Shown here: one piece after another, positions 1-13,110 of the stretch
Position numbering within the stretch: the stretch's first letter is position 1
Layout of the letters: each line of letters begins with the position of its first letter
Assembly (NCBI GenBank): GCA_028023455.1
Contig: JAQFVV010006246.1
Span: forward strand, 4,393,501-4,457,500
Source of the DNA: Epiperipatus broadwayi
Taxonomy: Eukaryota; Onychophora; Udeonychophora; Euonychophora; Peripatidae
Reading direction: 5' to 3'
Length of the DNA: 64,000 nucleotides
Made by a program: the position numbers and the translations under genes
The notes under the pieces: model-generated
What the model saw: the letters and a program-made list of their open reading frames with translations, nothing else
Told to the model about the DNA's origin: nothing
Database searches by the model: none

Positions 1-2845
1 AAGAGGAGCATGAGAGAAAAATCTCTGAGAACATTGACATCAGCTAGCCAACTCAGAAGAGCAACTAAAAGCATAATTATAAATTCAACCAGCATTATAA
101 AGTAAAAGTAAGTATAATTCAAATACCATTCATCATCATTAATGATGGGAATAAACAAATTAAACATTACATCAGAATAAAATCAACAGTCCATCTTGTG
201 GCTGGATTTCAACAATAAAAAATATGAATCAACAGTCAACCTTGTGACTGGATTGATTGGAAATGGGTCTTCTGTAGATCTGGCTAACTATTGAGCCTTT
301 GCCAGCTTGGGCAATTATATAACATGACTTGGATGCACCAGTTTAGTGCTCATCCATTAAAAAATACACAGTAATCAGAAATCAAAACAACAATGTTGGG
401 ACATTTAAAACATGCTGATCATCATCAATGCTCTGACCACTTGTACTGGCCAACTATAAACTTAAATTTTTAATAAAGGCTAAAGTAAAATAAAAAATAA
501 TAGTGCATGGGCTTTAAAGAGTATCCTCTTTTGTGCCAACCAGGATGATGATTGATCATCTCTGGATGCCCAAAGCACCAAACATATCCCCATTTATCCG
601 TGTCCGAAATCTAGCTCAGAGAACATGGGCTCTATTACTGTATGTGAACAAGAGATGATGGAATACAATTTTAACAATTAAATATAAGTTTATTAATAAC
701 AAAAAAAAATGATTAAGGTCTTATAAGGGTTCTTATTTTGAAAAGTACACAATAATACAGTCATCACTCTGTAATTTATAAGATTACTACAACATTCAAG
801 TTTTCACATTAATTTACACAATTCCTATTCAAAATTTAAATTGTTACATTGATTTACAAAATTAAAATTTACAATCCCATTTATTACTATGGTTTACATA
901 TGTAGGAGCACAGATGGCGTGATTTATAATATACAATTAATCTATTTCAATTGACATTCAATAACAACAAAAAATGATTAAAATTTACATGTGTTATAAT
1001 TGATAACGTAAGCACCTATACATGTGCGTGCGTGAAATAACCTATTTGACTTGCTGCAAAATAATTACCCAAATCTTAAATTATATATAAATATAATAAA
1101 TGATTAAAGTTTCAGTTAAATGAAATACATTTACATAGTAGGTTTACTGAAATGCATATATACCTAATTTGCACAGACGTGCGATATATTAATTTATCTA
1201 CATAACATTAGTATTTATCACAATAAAATTATTACAGATTATTCTCGCAATTTTATTCTCTTTGCTGAATAGTCTTTTTCTTGAAACAAGCACTATCAAA
1301 TTTTTGACAGATGATTGTTGATTGATTTAAAATGTCTTTTTTTTTAGTAAACGAAATATACAATCGTTTTATAGAATCAAGAAAACATAAATTTCAAAAT
1401 GTCTTTCTGCTTGATTAGTTAATGCTGATGAAATAGGCAAGGCGAGAGAGGAAAAGTGAATATGTGAAGTGCAGCTCTTCATGTCATGATAAGTAGATAG
1501 TCAAGCATGGATTAAGCACACAATGCCCCATGTTGTCACGAGAAAATACCTCATTTTTAAGCACTGCCCCTCTAAGTACCTAGACAGATCATGCACAAGA
1601 AATAGTATCCAGAAAAAAATATCAGACACTGAGCCAGCCCTGCTCATCTCTTGTGAGTCTTAGGGGCTTTAGAAAAAGTCTATTCATGAGACCAAGGCCT
1701 ATTCATGAGGCCTACATATACACTGCTGGACTACCCTGGGAGCTCAATATCAAGGTCTAGACAGTGTCGAGCATATACTTCAGAGCACCATAAGCACATT
1801 GCATCCACACAGCCCTGCTCAACCATACACCCACCATAAACATAAAAAGTACAAATTCATGCATCACTTTCAAAATGTAATTTTACTAAAGAAATTATTT
1901 AAAAGTTTGTTATCATATATAACTTTACTCACCACAGCTGTATATATTTTTATCTGTTCTTTGCCTTTAGATAGTCAGCATCTATATAATTATTTGTTTA
2001 GCAAGCTGGTTCTTTTGGTCCGTTAGAAAAATATAATCCATGTTTGTTGTCATCATCAGATAAAAGTATGCAATCAATGCAAAATCTTGATTTGTAGTTG
2101 GTCTCTGCTCTATCTAGGATTATTCCAGGCAATCATCTGTCTTGGTTTGATAGAATTTTAGGCAAGCAACCATCCTCCATGTTTAAGGCTATGAATTTCT
2201 ACAGAAAGAAGTGGGTCATTTTCTCTAGGTGAATTCAAACTCCTGCTAAGGAAAACAGTCTATTATCTTGCCTTCAGCAACCTCAGTTTATGGTAACTAT
2301 TTTGCCAACTCTCTACTACAGCTAACAACAAACTGCAGCTATCCATTTTGGTTAGCTAATTTCTGCCATTTATTCAAAAAGTTCAGCTCTCACAAAAAAC
2401 TACAATTCAAACTGCTCTCTTCAAAAATCATTACCCAGACTGAAGCTAGTTTGTTATCAGCCCTTTTTATAAAATTATCTGAGGTGATAACAACACCTTC
2501 ATTGAAAACAAAGTTTTTATTTTTAGTTCTCTAATCCCTTTAAAACATATACATGTTTTTACTTAGGGGATTTCTAATAGATAAAACTCTCTGTTTAATT
2601 AATTAAAATTTCAAAAATACAATAGGGTGTTTTTAAATTTCAAAATTGAGTAATAATTAATAATAATGCAATATTTATATTTATTCAGACCTTTTTAAAA
2701 TATTAATTTCATAATGAAATTTTACTTTTAAGCCCAGAGTTATTTAACCCTTTATTTATTATTATTTTATTTTAGAAAATATAGAAAAATATTTACAAAA
2801 ATTTATTCTGTGTTTATTTCTACTTTTCCTTTATTTTATATATAT
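1..2845. repeat. Dispersed non-coding repeat, family R, copy 1 (runs off the left edge)
   Basis: Long stretches align by eye with 22515-26345: the opening with GAGCATGAGAG, the CATTCATCATCAT tract, the ACTATTGAGCC segment, CTGATCATCATC, and the tail ending TTCTACTTTTC just before 2846. No long open frame was found on either strand. Copy 1 carries material at about 1290-1800 that I could not place in copy 2, and copy 2 has extra sequence (see 24215-24722). The two copies are clearly diverged, so the family is old. I do not know its class; it shows no obvious terminal repeats inside the window. Confidence 0.6.
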
Positions 2846-3910
2846 TGTAACAGTCAGAAAACGTGTGACTCATAAACATAGTGCAGAATTCGACACCCAC
2901 ACAGAACAGCAGCACCATCGAGGTAGCGAAGCCACCCGTGTTACTGAGTTCGAACATAGTTTATCGGTTCCATGAAACAACACATCTGATGTGACATTAG
3001 TAAATATTTCCTTAGGCACGGTGGTCAGGGATATGCAAGAGATTCATGATTTTATTCTCGAGTTAGCCAATAATCAAACTAATATTAATTAAACATTCAT
3101 ATTTACATAATCGAGGAAATATTATATAGAATGGGTATCGAATAAATGAAACGTAACTGCAGACATATAGTTTAAAATTATTTATTAATACATTTTAATA
3201 AAACAATCATTTACTAATAATATTTTGTGGATTTAAAGCTTCAGTAGCGGGATTTGCGACATGATTATATTTTAAAGAATACATTTATTTATTTAGACAT
3301 TATTTTATATTGAGGACTTCAGTAGGGGTATTTCCGATACTGTAATGTTTAAAAAAGGAATTCACTTATTTGAAGGCATAATCTAGCTACCTAAAATTCT
3401 TGAGTAAGTATTTCTAATGCATGCCTTGGGGAATTTATACCTTTGCAATGCAAGAGTCTAAAGTAAGATTTAAAAGTGGCGGCAGACATATATTTATCTA
3501 ATTTAAACTATTTATTTTATGACCAAGGGCAAACATTTATTTGAGAGTGAATTATGAAGATAATGCAGAGGCGGAGTGATATATAGAATAATAAAACAAA
3601 GTAAAGGAACACGTGGTACGCTTTAGAAAGGCGATATGGAATGGCAGTATATTGAAACTGCAATGCTGCGAATGAGTTTATAAAACTGTCGGGCTGGTCT
3701 CTGCCTCGGCCCGACAAAGTAAGGTGTCACATAAGCATAACCAGGGACAAGCGGTCCATGTTGCAATTTGCCGGCTGGCTGCATGACAGGTCAAACCCTA
3801 CGGGAGCATTTATTATGTCCGCTTGTGTAGGACGACTGGGGTTAATTTCAACCCAGAAGAATCCGGAAGTTTCACGGCGGAATGGGTCATCGCATCTCTA
3901 AATTGTAACA
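2846..3910 (-). repeat. Candidate solo LTR (gypsy-like)
   Basis: On the minus strand this interval starts TGTTACAATTTAG and ends GACTGTTACA, giving the TG...CA ends of an LTR. In the expected order there are a GC-rich promoter-proximal part (3690-3910), a TATA-like TTTTATAAAC near 3678 and an AATAAA near 3540. Base composition is visibly richer in G+C than the flanks. No matching 4-5 bp target duplication is obvious (TATAT on the left, CATGT on the right) and no second LTR was found, so this is a tentative call. An unrelated element is possible. Confidence 0.35.
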
Positions 3911-5450
3911 CATGTATAATGTATAAACGATTATGATGAGATTTAAATAGATTTCTAACTCGGCCCTACATTATCAACATTTACTAAAGAACGTTGGCGA
4001 CTCTCAAAGAAATGTAATTTGATGAAATTATTCATTAAGATTTAATATATACAAAACATATCTAAACTGGGAATGATTACAACTAATATGCCAGCCATTT
4101 GCGAAGTTGTAGACCCCTGCATTACAATAAATGAAGCATTGAATGCGTGTCGATTTATATGAAAGTTAAATATTAATGAAATTTTGACACGCATTCATTG
4201 TTTTAAGCGATCATAGATTTAAACTTTGAAAATTGAGATAATTATGAGCATGCAATAATTAAATAATAACTATAGATAGAAATGTAGATTATAGAAATAC
4301 GCACCCAAGAAAGATAGAGTGAGGTAAGCTAGATTATTAGATACATTTACACATTACATTAATTATTCAATTTAGTTATACAAATGGTAGTTTTTACATT
4401 TTACAATTTAGATAAGTAATATGAAGAAGAGCTATAGCATGTTATTAGAGTACTCTAGAGTTTGAACACAGACAGGTACCTGTTTAATAAGAAGTTTTCT
4501 GATTCCATTAGTTTAGCAGCAAAAAGTTCACGAGTGGCAATTCTTTCTTGTATTTAGATATTTCATTTAATTTCACAGCAGCAGCAGCTTTTCATTTATT
4601 TCAGGCAGCAGATCTTCATGGTGAATTTATGATGGGCAATGAAAAGTTCGGCATCCGATAGGCCATCTCCCGATGGAGAATAATCTAGGTGCTTTACTCG
4701 TCATACCTTGGCAGGAACAAATTATTTTTATATTTTGGAGACTCAGTGATCGAGAGCAAAGCTAAAGTTTTAAGTGAATGTCTCCAGCAAGTCTAAGATG
4801 GCCTCTTTTTTTATCTTGATCTTTCACATTTTTGTTAAGATATTTTTAGGTTCTACTTAATCTGCCCTGATGATAATCAATGCATTTTGTTGGTTTTTAA
4901 TTAAAGAAAGCTGCCGTTCTATTGTTTACATTTTACATTTACTAATTACATTTTGGGGAATTTTTCTTTAATTAATCTATTATCTATCACTGACCGATGC
5001 TTTTAAATTTCAAAGACAAAAAGGAAACATAAGATTATTTTAACTTTTAATTAAATATTACATCAGATTTTTTTAGAATTATTATTAAACGAAATTTAAA
5101 CAAAGCAATAAATACGAACTTTATAATCCAAAATAAATGATTAAAATTATACAAAATTATATAACTAAAAGAAATCTAAATTATATTATTTTATCCCTAT
5201 TTATTGCCTTTAATTTGAGATCGAAATAAGTGCATGTTTATGCTGAATTCTACATATATTTATACATTTTTAATATTGTTACACACACAATTCAATACCA
5301 AAAAGTTTAAATTTGGGAGGGATAGACCGGTCAGTGAGAGACGACAGAAAAAGGTGAAACTTAAGATTCGAATACGAATCTTACTGTTTCAATATATATT
5401 CACATACACTATATTAGTGTGTGTAATGTAACCCAAATGGTTACAGTATA
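3911..5450. other. Anonymous AT-rich stretch with a small hairpin
   Basis: No gene seen. It contains a short inverted repeat at 4142-4198 (GAATGCGTGTC and GACACGCATTC with about 35 nt between) and a low-level TG-rich run near 5400. The right end has TGTAAC and GGTTACA at 5427-5446, which echoes the end at 2846, so the interval could be internal remains of the same inserted element. Confidence 0.35.
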
Positions 5451-7347
5451 TATAAAAAATGCATGAGCCAGTCTGAAATATATGTTGAAGACTAACAATT
5501 ATATCTGAAGCTGAACTTAGTTTGATTTTATATACCAAACATGAATTTAACAATCCTGTATAACAAATATCTATCTTGAATCAAATGAAATAAATATATC
5601 ACTATTAGCAACTGAAGGATATTCTCACTTGCATTGCTGTAAATATGCTATTAAATTTATTATTTGGAAATTATGAGATATGAGTCACAATCTGATTTAA
5701 AATATAATTACTTGCATAATAATAAAATATGTTAAAGTCTCTAGACACACACACACTATTTAGCTCAAAAACTTTATTCAACAAGCTTTAATGGCTATTA
5801 AAATTGACGTTTTTAATCAAAATAAAGTATTGAAGTGTGTACTATAGATTATTTCAAGAATTAAATCAATGAGTATTTCAGATCAATATCTCATTGAATA
5901 ATGAATATTAGTTTAAAACAAAATAATTTTAAATCTTAAAAATTATAAAAAAAATCTTTACAAAATAAACTTTTTATTTAAATTCTATAAAATTTTAAAT
6001 TCAAAGTTAATATTTAGTTTGTACATTAGTTTTTTTTTTTTACAGCTGGATTTCTTTTGAATTTTCTGATATCTAAAGCTTTTAAATATCTTGCACCAAG
6101 TAATATATTATCCAAATTCATAATTTAGCAGGTAATGACACTTTTATAGGATTATGAGATTAAAGTGAATATCCTTTCTTCACTCTTATTATGCAGTTAT
6201 AAGACTTGCAGAAAAATAATCTTCACTGATCATATTTATTTGTTTATTACTTTGGTAAAATATTATTTTAAAGTTAGATAGATGTTTTATGATGTTTATA
6301 ATTCTATTTGCAGTAGCAATTATCAGTGAATTTGGCCTCAACTTGGTAAATATTAGATTTCTATTAACTCTTTTCTTTTGATGTCAACTTATAACCGTTT
6401 GATTTACAACTTCAGTATGATAAATTTCTGGAAATTATGGCCAATGTTTTTATATGTGTTAAGTCAAGTGCCCAAATAATTATCTGATGTCTGATATACA
6501 TATCTAATTTAATGATTCAAATATTGTAATTAAATGCATGTTTTTTTTTTCTTTCAGTTAACTACATGAATTATGTTTTTAATTGACTTTTATATATGTT
6601 CAATTATTTTATTCTATTTTAATAACAAATGCAGCTATGGAATTTTATTTTTTCACATTTTTCAATTATAACAAAAATTAACATGTGAAAACAGAGAGCA
6701 AAATAGCTTCTCCCTGAACAAACATAAATATTATTTATCTAAGCTTTATATTCTGAAATAAGTACTGAAAGACCTGAATTAAATTTGATTTTTTATGATT
6801 TGTGATTTTAACACTATGATTTGTCAATATACAAACTTCTACATAATTTTAATATATTTTCCATATTTTGCTATGCGGATAGCACGTATCTGCCATGGTA
6901 ATATTTAATTAAACACCAACATGTTTAATATTATTGAAATGTATATAATATTATTCATATATTTGCATGCATAATATCATATATAGTTAAGTTATATTTT
7001 AGGGTACTTTGGGATTAGTGCTGCTGTGACATAATCACCCAGCCATAATTTAACTTTGCAAATATGTTTTCCATATTTATTGCACGTTTTATTCGTTTGA
7101 CAGTTACTTGCTTAACCTGTAGTGTATCTTGATAAATCTTTTCAGGGATTTCAAGATTCTAGACTTTTTTAAAATAATCTTTTAGTTTATAATATAAATT
7201 TTAATATTAGGTGTTTAGAATTGAGATAATCCAATAATAAACTTTTCAATGATGATATCATATTCCATGATTGCTTTTGAGTGGAGATCTAAATATGATC
7301 ATTTTTTAAATAAAAATTTAACTTTATATATATCATTTCATTTGTAG
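5451..7347. other. Intron sequence upstream of the first recognised exon
   Basis: Very AT-rich, with no EGF-type coding segment, RNA gene or clear repeat recognised. It must be intron if the gene continues upstream, because the exon at 7348 starts inside a codon and inside an EGF repeat. Confidence 0.5.
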
Positions 7348-7481
7348 ATGAAGGTCAGAGTTTTCGTTTGTGTACATGTCCACCTAATTATGAAGGAAAT
7401 GGTGTTGGACCACATGGATGTGTTCTTCGATCTGGACAAACTCCATGCAATACTAATCCTTGTATTCAAGGACAATGTCAA
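7348..7481 (+). CDS. CUBN: Cubilin-like exon a: end of one EGF repeat and start of the next
   Basis: Acceptor TTTGTAG before 7348; donor GTAAAG at 7482. The exon begins with the last two bases of a split codon and ends in phase 0, covering residues 1-45 of the visible protein. It carries the second half of an EGF (CTCPPNYEGNGVGPHGC, the C-x-C...G-N-G...C pattern) and then the first three cysteines of the next EGF (CNTNPCIQGQC). The G-N-G spacing resembles calcium-binding EGF repeats. Because the exon starts in mid-repeat there must be at least one exon upstream. None of EGF type was recognised between 1 and 7347, where mostly repeats lie. Confidence 0.85.
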
Positions 7482-7739
7482 GTAAAGTATTTTTATTATT
7501 ATTTGGATTTCATATACTTTTAGAATTTTTTAATAATTTATAAAAGTGAACTATAAAAAATAAAAAAAAAATAATAATAAAAATATAAAAATTTCTTTAA
7601 AATCATTTTTAAATTATAAATAAAAAGTTCTATTTTTACAATGATTTGTATATATTATTACCTGCAATAGAAAATAATAAAATTATTAACTAAATATAAA
7701 TAATAGATATAAAAAAAATGTTCAAATTACTTTTTCATG

Positions 7740-8960
7740 CGATGTGATGTGAAGCACCTTGACTTCTACTTATACAGTGTTTGGAATCTCTCAGCCACTA
7801 TGCCCACAGAAACCTGTTAGGCACTTTACCTTCTCTTTCCATTTCCTGCACTAAGTTTTTTTTATATTTTTCTCTATCCTATTACATCCCATTTACATAA
7901 CATTGTATTTGCCAATTCTCCATGGCCTTTATATCTAAATCCTATTTATCTTTTCCCAAACCCAGCATAAAAACTAATAACCCACTTTCTGTATAATCAT
8001 TTTGTTTATATTTATTCTTCCACAACTTGCATTATTTGTACCCTTTCTGCTTTAAGGCATTTACATTCAATTAATAAATGTCTTAATATTTTCTGTGCAT
8101 ACCTTACACTATTTGCAGACTAAATTAACCACATTTTTCCATTTATGTGTATATTTTTTTGTTGCTAAAGATCCTGTTTGAGCCTTAAACAATAAACTAC
8201 TTTCCTTGCTATTATCATAAATTAACTTGCACCCAATATTCCATTTACTTCATCTATTTAAACTCTTTTTACCCTCCATACTAATTCTCTATCTCTCCAA
8301 CTTCCAATTTTTTATTGATGCATCCATTCTTCTATCCCATTCCTTGTCACTATAACACTCAAACAATTCTCTTAACACAATCATCCCATCTTTTGTATAA
8401 GTATACTGACATAATTTTTTTATCCAAATCTTCTGCATGTTATACTACCTTTCTCACCCATCTTGTTGCCTGTCTTTTACTCATAACCTAATATTATTTT
8501 GGCTATTCTCTTATTATCCCAAACTACAATCTACCTAACATTTTCATTTTACTTTTTGCATCTCTCATATAAAAACTTGCCATCCACACATCTGCATCTA
8601 ATGCATGTCTTCCTACTTCTCTTTGTACTTTTTCTAAGTAATCTAAGACCCTTTATTAACACATAATGCATTGTTACCATATGTTAATCCTACTGCCGCC
8701 ACTCCCTTCCTTACATTTCTAGCTACATCATATTTATTATATGAAAACACACTTAAATTCTTTATCAGTCTCTTTCTTTTCTTTGCTTCATTAATCAATA
8801 TTTTTCTCCCATTCATCTAAGCAATTTCCCTGATTACTTAAATGATTCCCAAATAGTTATATCTATTCACAACACTATATCCCTCAATAAAAGTTCTTTG
8901 TCTTCAAATCCCCAGTATTAATCATCATTACTTTGTTTTTTTAGCAAAGCCCTCTGAATA
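7740..8960 (-). pseudogene. 3' end of a non-LTR retrotransposon (RT C-terminal region), decayed
   Basis: Read on the minus strand, starting near 8930, the sequence gives recognisable pieces of the region after the reverse transcriptase of a LINE: N-R-Y-N-Y-L-G-I-I-L, then VRKGVAAVGLTYGNNALCV, then a late part with CLRLKQ and RHLLIECKCLKAERVQIM. The last part is homologous by eye to the segment at 24237-24722 (FKARTGSLATKEYTCKW, C-K-L-C...H-L-L-I-E-C). Several stops and frameshifts break it. The 3' end lies near 7740 and is not followed by a long A tail. It lies antisense in intron 1. The clade is uncertain; the R-K-G-V-A...T-Y-G-N pattern is shared by CR1/L2-like and related lineages. Confidence 0.6.
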
Positions 8961-9349
8961 ATTAATAGTAATAGAAACATCAAAAAGGAATAGGATAAAA
9001 TACTTCATTTTGTTATATATAATAAAATGAACTACAGAATAAAAAGATTGTGGATTTATCACAAATAATGAAAACATTATTATTTAACAAACAAAAGAAT
9101 GATTGCAATAATACAAAATATATATTGTTGTATAATTAATTTGACTGAAAAAAAAATCAAATAGAATAAGATAAAACTAAAAAAATATGGCATACCATCG
9201 TCTCCATTTTAGTTGTTTATGGACACTCTTCATAAGATAAACTGTAAAGATAAATTAAAACTCACAATGCAGTACATAAAAATAATGAAAAAAATTTTTA
9301 TGGATCATTTTATATATATGTAATGTTGATAAGATTTTCATGGGTTGCA
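8961..9349. other. AT-rich intron spacer
   Basis: Nothing recognised apart from A-rich runs; it lies between the antisense LINE tail and the foldback element. Confidence 0.4.
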
Positions 9350-9862
9350 CATATAAAAGACATTTTGTGGGTTCATCCGTGTTAAAAAGATTTTTTAATA
9401 TTAATATACTGATGTTTCGACTTGATCACACAAGTCATCTACTGGGTGATAAATGGTAGAAAGATGGTTGTAGAGGTACTACAATCACTGATTTGAAAAT
9501 AATGTTACATAGCAAAAATGTTAAATTAAAGTATGTTTTTTAAAAAAGTCTTTCCAAATAGGAGGAAGTTTGCATGTATTAACTCTCTTATTGATACAAT
9601 CTGGTCTTTTTAGTATAAGTGAGATGATACATGCAAACTTCCTCTTATTTGGAAAGATTTTTTTAAAAAACCTATTTTAATTTAACATTTTTGCTATTGG
9701 TGGAACATTAATAATGTTATTTTCAAATCAGCGATTGTAGCGCCCCTACTACCATCTTTTTACCATTTGTCACCCAGTAGATGACTTGTGTGATCAAGTC
9801 GAAATGTCAGTATATTAATATTAAAAAATTTTTTTACCACGGATGAACCCACAAAATATATC
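9350..9862. mobile_element. Foldback element with about 230 bp inverted arms
   Basis: Left arm about 9350-9578, loop 9579-9627 (49 nt), right arm about 9628-9862. The outermost arm parts read ATTTTGTGGGTTCATCC on the left and GGATGAACCCACAAAAT on the right; the innermost are GAGGAAGTTTGCATGTA and its complement. The arms are near-identical with scattered differences and small indels. There is no coding capacity. Each arm contains a stem-loop block GACTTG-(6 nt)-CAAGTC followed by GAAAC or GAAAT, reminiscent of the hammerhead-like block of Penelope-type ends (see findings). Confidence 0.75.
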
Positions 9863-11567
9863 TTATATATATCAAAAATTGGCAGACCAGGCTTTCAATT
9901 TTGAGCATAATTTATCAATATCTTTATTATCAAAAGCTTAGCAATATTTTGAAGTTTATTATTGTATTATTCAGTAAATTTTTAAACACTTCTGTGAAAC
10001 ATACTTTTATATATTTACTATAATTTAAAAAAATTATATTTATATATTATAATAAAATTTTAATATCTAAATTAATAGCTACAACCATAAATTCTAAAAA
10101 AAATTATTGCCTTATCAATAAAGCAAATATTATTGTTGCAAATAAAATTATTGAAAGTGATATTAATATTATTGCCTAGTGAAAACAAATTATTAAATTT
10201 ATCCAAGATGTTTTTCCAACATACCTTTATGATAGAGCACATAAAAGTAATGAATATTCTTCAATATTCATGTACCACAAATAGAAATATGGTCATAAAA
10301 TTATGGGTATTGAGAGGGAGAACAGAAAATGGAAGATTGAAAAAGCCCAGGCAATAGCAAAAGACCCATACTCAATAAACAGAAAAGATATAAGTAATCC
10401 TTTCTTGAAGAAATGAACTATTTGAATATTAAGATTTTAACATGTTACATATTAAAATAATTATCAGATATATATAAAAGCTGAGAGCAAAAGGCATGTG
10501 TTATCAGGGCTACCTTTTCTATATGAATGTCCATACATTTATTTGAATGTTACATTAATCCAAAAAAGAGAAAAATTATTAGCCTGTTTTACAAAAGTGT
10601 TTATATATGAATTTCTATATTGTATTTGAATATATGTGTGTATACATTTATAGAAATGTTTAATGTAGACATTATCATGATTTTGTGTGTGATTAAATGT
10701 TTATTATTAAATGATGTTTATCCTAATTTTGTAATTATTATAAATACAAAGAAATAATTCAGGATTTATTTTTCTTTTGTTTTTAAAGTAAAATAATGAG
10801 TAATTTACTGCATTAAACTTAATATCTTACTAAGTTTATTTTGATAGTTTTTATAATAATGTTTTGTCTATTTGTATATTTTAAAAAAAATAGATTTAGA
10901 TAAATAAGATATTTATTATGTATGTGTATAGATCTATGTGCATGCATACTGGAATTATTGTAAGTTTAAAAATCACTTATTTTAAAATAATATTCCCTTA
11001 TTAAAGGTATGTAAAAACATAAAATATAAAAAAATTTTAAAACCAAAAAATGTATTTTTAAAAAAAGAAATGGTCAAATTACTGTGTTATTTTATTTTAC
11101 ATTTTTTTCTTTTAAAATTTCATTAGTGACACTTGTTATAATAATTCTCTTTTTAAATAAAAGGGTCAAATTTGAATTTGACATATAGTTGCTGTTTCTA
11201 ATTCATGACCTAAATATTACATCAATAAACTCTCTATGTATATATATATTGTCTTTATCACTTTAGTTTATACACTGTTTTCACAACAAATAAATAATTT
11301 TTTAAATAAATAATGTAATGGAAAGCTAAACAGGAAATTGGCATCTATATGTTGTGCCAACAAATAAATAATTTGCTAAGAATTATAATCCCAAATGGAT
11401 AATAATTTTGAATTTAATAAATAACTTAATTTTTTAAAAGGATGAAAAACAATACTTGTTACTCAGTGTTAATTACAAGTGTGAATCTTGTTTTTTTTTT
11501 TTATTAAAATAAATTAAAATTTATTAGATACAATTGAACATATTTATCTATACATAGCTATATTCGG
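9863..11567. other. AT-rich intron 1 sequence
   Basis: No exon, RNA or clear repeat recognised. The open frame at 10133-10357 has no recognisable domain and is judged chance. Confidence 0.4.
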
Positions 11568-11740
11568 TGCTGATATAGTACGCGCTCAGCGGCCATTTTG
11601 AATTTGGAAACACCTCAGGCGTTTTACGTTTTTGAAAAATGAGTGTTTCTAGTCGATGACATTTATCGCTTGCATGTGCCAGCAGTGTTTTTGGGTGTTT
11701 CCAAATTCAAAATGGCCGCCGAGCGCGTACTATATCAGCA
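11568..11740. mobile_element. 173 bp palindromic MITE with 47 bp terminal inverted repeats
   Basis: Left arm 11568-11614 and right arm 11694-11740 are complementary over 47 bp with one mismatch. The core of the arm is GTACGCGCTC, then GGCCATTTTGAATTTGGAAA. It is G+C- and CpG-rich against an AT-rich background. TA dinucleotides flank the GTACGCGCTC core on both sides, which would suit a Tc1/mariner-like or similar DNA transposon origin. No coding capacity. Confidence 0.75.
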
Positions 11741-12570
11741 TCCTATATTCTTTTTACACTGTTGCAAGGCATTCACTCTGTAGAGCTTGCTGTAGTCCGA
11801 AACTGGGGCCATTGCTCTCTTGTTATAAACCATTAAAGGTTTATTTGTTAAATAAACTTCAGATATTTTAAAAAGAAATAAGCTCTTGGGAATTATTGTA
11901 TTTTAAAAATATTGTCATTTTGTAGATTTTTCTTTTTGCATTTTCTTTATGTGAACTTAAATAAAAGTAACTTAAAGACTAGAACTTTTTGTGTATAAAT
12001 ATTGATTAGTATCTAAGCAGGTTGCATGTTTATATGATGGCACTGTTAGTAATTTAAATATTGCTGGGTTTGAACCTTGTATATTGTTAGTTTTTTAGGT
12101 AGGAAAACATGAAGCTCACTCTGACTACAGAGTCATTGCTTCAATACATATGCATCCTTTATATCTAAACATATTAGATATGTGCATGTGTATATCTATA
12201 TATATAGTTGGAATATAGATATATGCATTTCTATACAAAGGTATATAAAACAGTGACTTTATACATTTGTACAATATTTGATGTATACATATAGTTACTT
12301 GTAGGCATACTTATGTATATACCTTTATATAGAGTATATATACGGGCATATTTATATACAGTACATATAAGGGTTTTGAGATACATAAGTGTATATATTT
12401 ATTTATTACTTAAACATATATAGTCATGGATCACTTTGATAAATTCCATTTCTGAAACAGATGATCGATTGTGTCTAGGAAAATTATATCCTTTTGGTTT
12501 TATTATTGAATCTGGAAAAATTCAGTTTTTACAACTGATTTTTATATACCAACTTCTCTTTTGATATCTT

Positions 12571-13110
12571 TATTGTCTTTATAAATATACAAGACCATTA
12601 ATCAAGGTAGGATTCCAACTCTATTGCTAAAATTTTTGACCGGTTTCTAATGGTTACTTATAAACCCATTTAGCCTTTAGCATTATTACACTTATTATTT
12701 AAGGAATACTTTGGGTGCAATTTGAAAATTTATAATTGCAATTTCTAATGTTATAATTGACTATTTATTAGTCTGAATTCAGAACAGGTTATATTTACTT
12801 GTTTAAGGAGGTTTATTTAAATTTCTTTCTATAAATAATTTAAATCTCTGTGGTCAAGTTGCATCTTTAGGGTCTATATAAATATGCAAGACCATTAATC
12901 AAGGTGGGATTGGTTGCGTGGACAACAGTTTGAAATGCTTGATTACTTTTTATATTGGGATTGTCTAAGTGTTGATTAGTTTCTAATGGTTATATATATA
13001 GGGTGTTCCAAACACTTGCATACAGGATTTAAAATTCTCTCCACTTTGTATATATGTAGGATTTAAATCTCTTCCCTCACTGTGCATGTATGTAGGGTTT
13101 AAAATTCCCC
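12571..13110. repeat. Local duplication and short tandem array
   Basis: A 35 nt unit (TATAAATATRCAAGACCATT continuing to ATCAAGGTRGGATT) occurs at 12580-12614 and again at 12877-12911 in the same orientation. From about 13022 to 13110 a roughly 36 nt unit (TAGGATTTAAA followed by a C/T-rich part and TGTATATATG or a variant) is repeated about 2.5 times. Non-coding intron 1 sequence. Confidence 0.55.

Noticed and set aside
3517-3717. 66-codon antisense open frame
   Set aside because: Falls inside the candidate LTR and overlaps its TATA-like and polyadenylation signals; no domain.
1-7347. Upstream EGF exons or the gene start
   Set aside because: No six-cysteine EGF pattern with splice sites was seen; most of the interval is repeat or featureless AT-rich sequence.
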